From NCBI RefSeq assembly GCF_030068605.1, contig NZ_JASJOU010000001.1, positions 310,001-374,000 on the forward strand: a DNA stretch of 64,000 nucleotides. The letters are read 5' to 3'. Of the stretch, positions 61,815 to 64,000 are shown one piece after another. The translations under genes and the position numbers were made by a program. How positions within the stretch are numbered: the stretch's first letter is position 1; each line of letters opens with the position of its first letter. The DNA comes from Xanthocytophaga agilis (GTDB lineage Bacteria > Bacteroidota > Bacteroidia > Cytophagales > 172606-1). The notes beneath the pieces were generated by a model. The model was not told the DNA's origin. It saw nothing but the letters and a program-made list of their open reading frames with translations, and searched no databases.

Positions 61815-63449
61815 TTATAAAAACCACTGGTAAAATGTAAGCGTGATAGAGGTACCTGTTCCTTGATTTGTATGAATGGAAAGGTCGATAGGTTGCTCCT
61901 TATTCAGCTTATTTAAAAGTGAAATTCGTTCCTTGGTAAGTTTTAGTCCATATCCTGTAGACAATTGTTCCGAAACAAAACCTTTTCCATTGTCTTGAAG
62001 CGTAATAACCATTGAATCATCCTGTTTGCTGACATCTATCTCAATAATACCTTGTGCATAAAGCGATGACACACCATGTTTGACAGCATTTTCTACCAGA
62101 GGTTGTAATAAAAGCGAAGGAATGCTGGTCTCATATAGGTTGATCTCTTTTTGAACGTTAATCTGATAGGAAAAACCAAACCGGAGTTTTTCCAGTTTCA
62201 GATAAGTTTCCAGCATCTGCACTTCTTCATATAGAGAAATGGTGTCTTTGTTGCTATTTTGAAGCGATTCACGTAAAAGCCTTGCAAAGTCAGACAGATA
62301 CTCGTTGGCACCTTGTACATCTTGCTTGTTGATAAGCCCCTGTATAGAACCCAGTGCATTAAAGACAAAGTGTGGATTTAACTGTGCATAGATTGCTTTC
62401 AGTTCCAGTTGTACCTTTGTTTTGTTTGATAATTCCTGTTGTGTTCTTTGCTTTTGTCTGAGATAGAGAACCAAAGATGTAATAGCACCAAAAAATACAA
62501 TGCTAAACATCCCTATAAAGACCCGGAACCAGGTAGATTGGTACCATACCGGAGCTACTTCAAATTGATAAGATGTAGTATGTTCAGGCTGAACTGTGTA
62601 GCGTATATGAATCTGATACATACCTGGGGGATAATCTTTGATCCATACAAAACTGTTATTATACTCATTTACTTGCCAGGGGATAAATACTGAACCATCC
62701 CGAATAACTTTATATTGTATCTGACTTTTGTCGTAAATGTTTGCTTCCAGTACTAAGATCAGGTTAGTATTTTTATAAGGTAAGACAACTTTGTCCGATA
62801 AAGATAGAGAGGTGTCAGTCGCTTTGCTCATCCATGGATATTGCAGTTTTCGTAAAAAGATATCAAAGTTGGCAGACGTATAGACTTTTGCTATTTGCGG
62901 ACGAATAGATTCCCAGGAGATAAGGCTGGTTGCGACAATGTGATGCATATTCTCCTGGCGAACATCTATAATGAGTGTCTTACCCAATTGTGTTTTGTAT
63001 CCACCCAGATAAGCCATCTGAGGAAGAGTTGATTCTTTGATCAGTACAGAATCTGTAAATGTACTTATTTGGCTCCAGGGTAGCAGAATGCGATTGCCAG
63101 GATATTCACTCAGTCTGTACTGATAGTTGTGAGCATTGGTAGGTGTCACCCCATGAAGGAAAAAGTGTGCTTGAGCTGTATCGAAAGTGGAGCGCGCAAT
63201 AACTTTAGCCCAAAGCCGATCCTTCAGGAAAGCAGAATCTTTTGATAATATGTCGAAGTGTTTGCTGTTTTCATTTGTCACCCAGAAAGAGTTATTCTCT
63301 TTGCGGATAGCCAGAATGAGATCTACTTTAGAGGGATCTTCATAAATGCCTTCATTGTAACTCTGAGAGAACTCTCCCCAGGGAATCTGTGCATAGGTTG
63401 GAGTGATTAGGCACACTACAAAGAACAGGAATAGAAGTAGGTTTTTCAT
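61815..63449 (-). CDS. LytS-type sensor histidine kinase
   Basis: Membrane sensor for the LytTR regulator encoded next. From ATG 63449 it has 544 residues: a signal peptide (to about 20), a periplasmic region of about 280 residues with no recognised family, one membrane segment at about 307-330 (FRVFIGMFSIVFFGAITSLVLYL), and a cytoplasmic His_kinase domain with phospho-acceptor His H360 in YAQLNPHFVFNAL, followed by HATPase (LLLQPLVENAVKHGV, DNGKGF). An upstream in-frame ATG at 63470 would extend it by seven residues. The periplasmic part starts with WGEFSQSYNEGIYED, suggesting ligand binding. Confidence 0.9.
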   Translation of the reverse strand: MKNLLLFLFFVVCLITPTYAQIPWGEFSQSYNEGIYEDPSKVDLILAIRKENNSFWVTNENSKHFDILSKDSAFLKDRLWAKVIARSTFDTAQAHFFLHGVTPTNAHNYQYRLSEYPGNRILLPWSQISTFTDSVLIKESTLPQMAYLGGYKTQLGKTLIIDVRQENMHHIVATSLISWESIRPQIAKVYTSANFDIFLRKLQYPWMSKATDTSLSLSDKVVLPYKNTNLILVLEANIYDKSQIQYKVIRDGSVFIPWQVNEYNNSFVWIKDYPPGMYQIHIRYTVQPEHTTSYQFEVAPVWYQSTWFRVFIGMFSIVFFGAITSLVLYLRQKQRTQQELSNKTKVQLELKAIYAQLNPHFVFNALGSIQGLINKQDVQGANEYLSDFARLLRESLQNSNKDTISLYEEVQMLETYLKLEKLRFGFSYQINVQKEINLYETSIPSLLLQPLVENAVKHGVSSLYAQGIIEIDVSKQDDSMVITLQDNGKGFVSEQLSTGYGLKLTKERISLLNKLNKEQPIDLSIHTNQGTGTSITLTFYQWFL

Positions 63450-63543
63450 GCCGTTTGATTTCTCTATCAAAAATCGGCTTTTTTCTTTTATAAATCAGTG
63501 TTACTGTGAATCTGGTAGAATGGACTGTGAATTGAGAACTTCC

Positions 63544-64000
63544 TCATTTCATAAATGAATGTTCTGTTTTTTGCATTTCTGCAACAAGGGTCTTTTTAAA
63601 GTCTTGATAGATAGTGGGAGATCCTAAAACTGTCGTTGTATTTTTGTCAATAATCAACATGCTATCAGGATAACCACCCCAGTAATAACCATAGCCATAA
63701 TGGTTTTCAAGCTTTATTTTTGTGGTATTGCCAATAAAGTAGATACTTTCTTCTTTGCATAGAATAGCCTGGAAATCTTCTTCAATGCGAGTATAACAAA
63801 TGCCTAGAAAAGTTTTTTTTACGATTATTCTATTGTTTTCAATCTTAATTAATGAGTAAGGTGCAAGAAATGATATAAGTAAAATAAGCGTGTTATATAT
63901 AACTAATTGTGTCAGATCAACATACTTTCTTAAAAAAAGGAAAGTAATAATTGAAAGGATAAGTAATAGATAGAATAGAAGAAGACCATCTATAGTGTTT
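63544..64000 (-). CDS. Hypothetical membrane protein, N-terminus beyond window
   Basis: Read directly: open from the right edge to TGA at 63544, about 152 residues visible. Two hydrophobic segments (GLLLFYLLLILSIITFLFL and TLILLISFLAPYSLI) are followed by a soluble beta-rich tail (IIVKKTFLGICYTRIEED, NHYGYGYYWGGYPDSMLII). No family recognised; a bacterial PH-like or DUF tail is possible. It is upstream of the kinase on the same strand, 94 bp away. Confidence 0.6.
   Translation of the reverse strand, partial: NTIDGLLLFYLLLILSIITFLFLRKYVDLTQLVIYNTLILLISFLAPYSLIKIENNRIIVKKTFLGICYTRIEEDFQAILCKEESIYFIGNTTKIKLENHYGYGYYWGGYPDSMLIIDKNTTTVLGSPTIYQDFKKTLVAEMQKTEHSFMK

Noticed and set aside
63915-63933. 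AraR-like half-site TTGTGT inside the last partial gene
   Set aside because: The second arm matches poorly (ACATAC) and the site is coding sequence far from the arabinose locus.

Overview
The window comes from a member of the Bacteroidota, most likely a Cytophagales relative; this is inferred, and no rRNA is present to confirm it. The evidence is a SusC/SusD pair, an ECF sigma factor with a FecR anti-sigma factor, a type A (T9SS) C-terminal sorting domain, LytS/LytTR signalling, many SPI/SPII-type exported proteins, and a moderately AT-rich genome with weak Shine-Dalgarno sites. I see no rRNA, tRNA, CRISPR array or intact insertion sequence.

Bases 1-1587 hold the N-terminal 529 codons of arginyl-tRNA synthetase (minus strand). 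Bases 1966-30583 form one large arabinan/L-arabinose utilisation locus. It encodes: GH88 and GH43-like exported hydrolases; a divergent ECF sigma/FecR pair; an STN-bearing SusC and its SusD for outer-membrane uptake; three consecutive GH43 enzymes (a lipoprotein, an exported one, and one with a ricin lectin domain plus T9SS tail); an exported GH51; a Nudix-winged-helix regulator (AraR/NrtR type); then ribulokinase (araB), isomerase (araA), a second exported GH51, ribulose-5-phosphate 4-epimerase (araD), a sodium/sugar symporter, a HAD phosphatase, a small transaldolase and an aldose-1-epimerase lipoprotein. Together they cut arabinan outside the cell, import arabino-oligosaccharides, release arabinose, carry it across the inner membrane and feed it to the pentose phosphate pathway. 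A palindrome TTGTGT-N7-ACACAA occurs before the GH43-like gene, araR and araB, with a one-mismatch copy at the sigma gene start. I read it as the AraR operator. A 23-bp-stem terminator closes the locus.

Bases 31021-64000 are a mixed housekeeping and accessory region. It contains two paralogous leucine-rich-repeat proteins that share a BRCT-like segment, a methionine-type aminotransferase, thiol-redox proteins (a two-gene set and a single-gene fusion of the same two domains), a receiver-only response regulator, a flotillin-like SPFH protein, YqeY, an ATP-grasp enzyme, an Rpn-type PD-(D/E)XK protein, GapN, a double-domain universal stress protein, a lipid kinase, an ECF sigma factor with a tiny Cys-motif protein and a Prx-like protein, SUI1/YciH, HemJ, a cupin, a UPF0173 hydrolase, an esterase, a DUF4112 protein, a START-domain protein, a DUF4932-like protein, a LytS/LytTR pair and a partial membrane protein.

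The most unusual signal is in non-coding DNA. Every gap of more than about 100 bp between convergent genes carries repeat structure, in at least four kinds. These are a degenerate array with a strict 28-bp period found at three loci (about 4.4, 33.0 and 58.5 kb) and accompanied by TGCGCATA palindromes; a 115-bp element with perfect 31-bp terminal inverted repeats (44.7 kb) and a decayed relative (51.4 kb); a 236-bp element with 33-bp inverted ends (41.2 kb); and a longer interspersed repeat seen at 25.7 and 44.5-45.0 kb.
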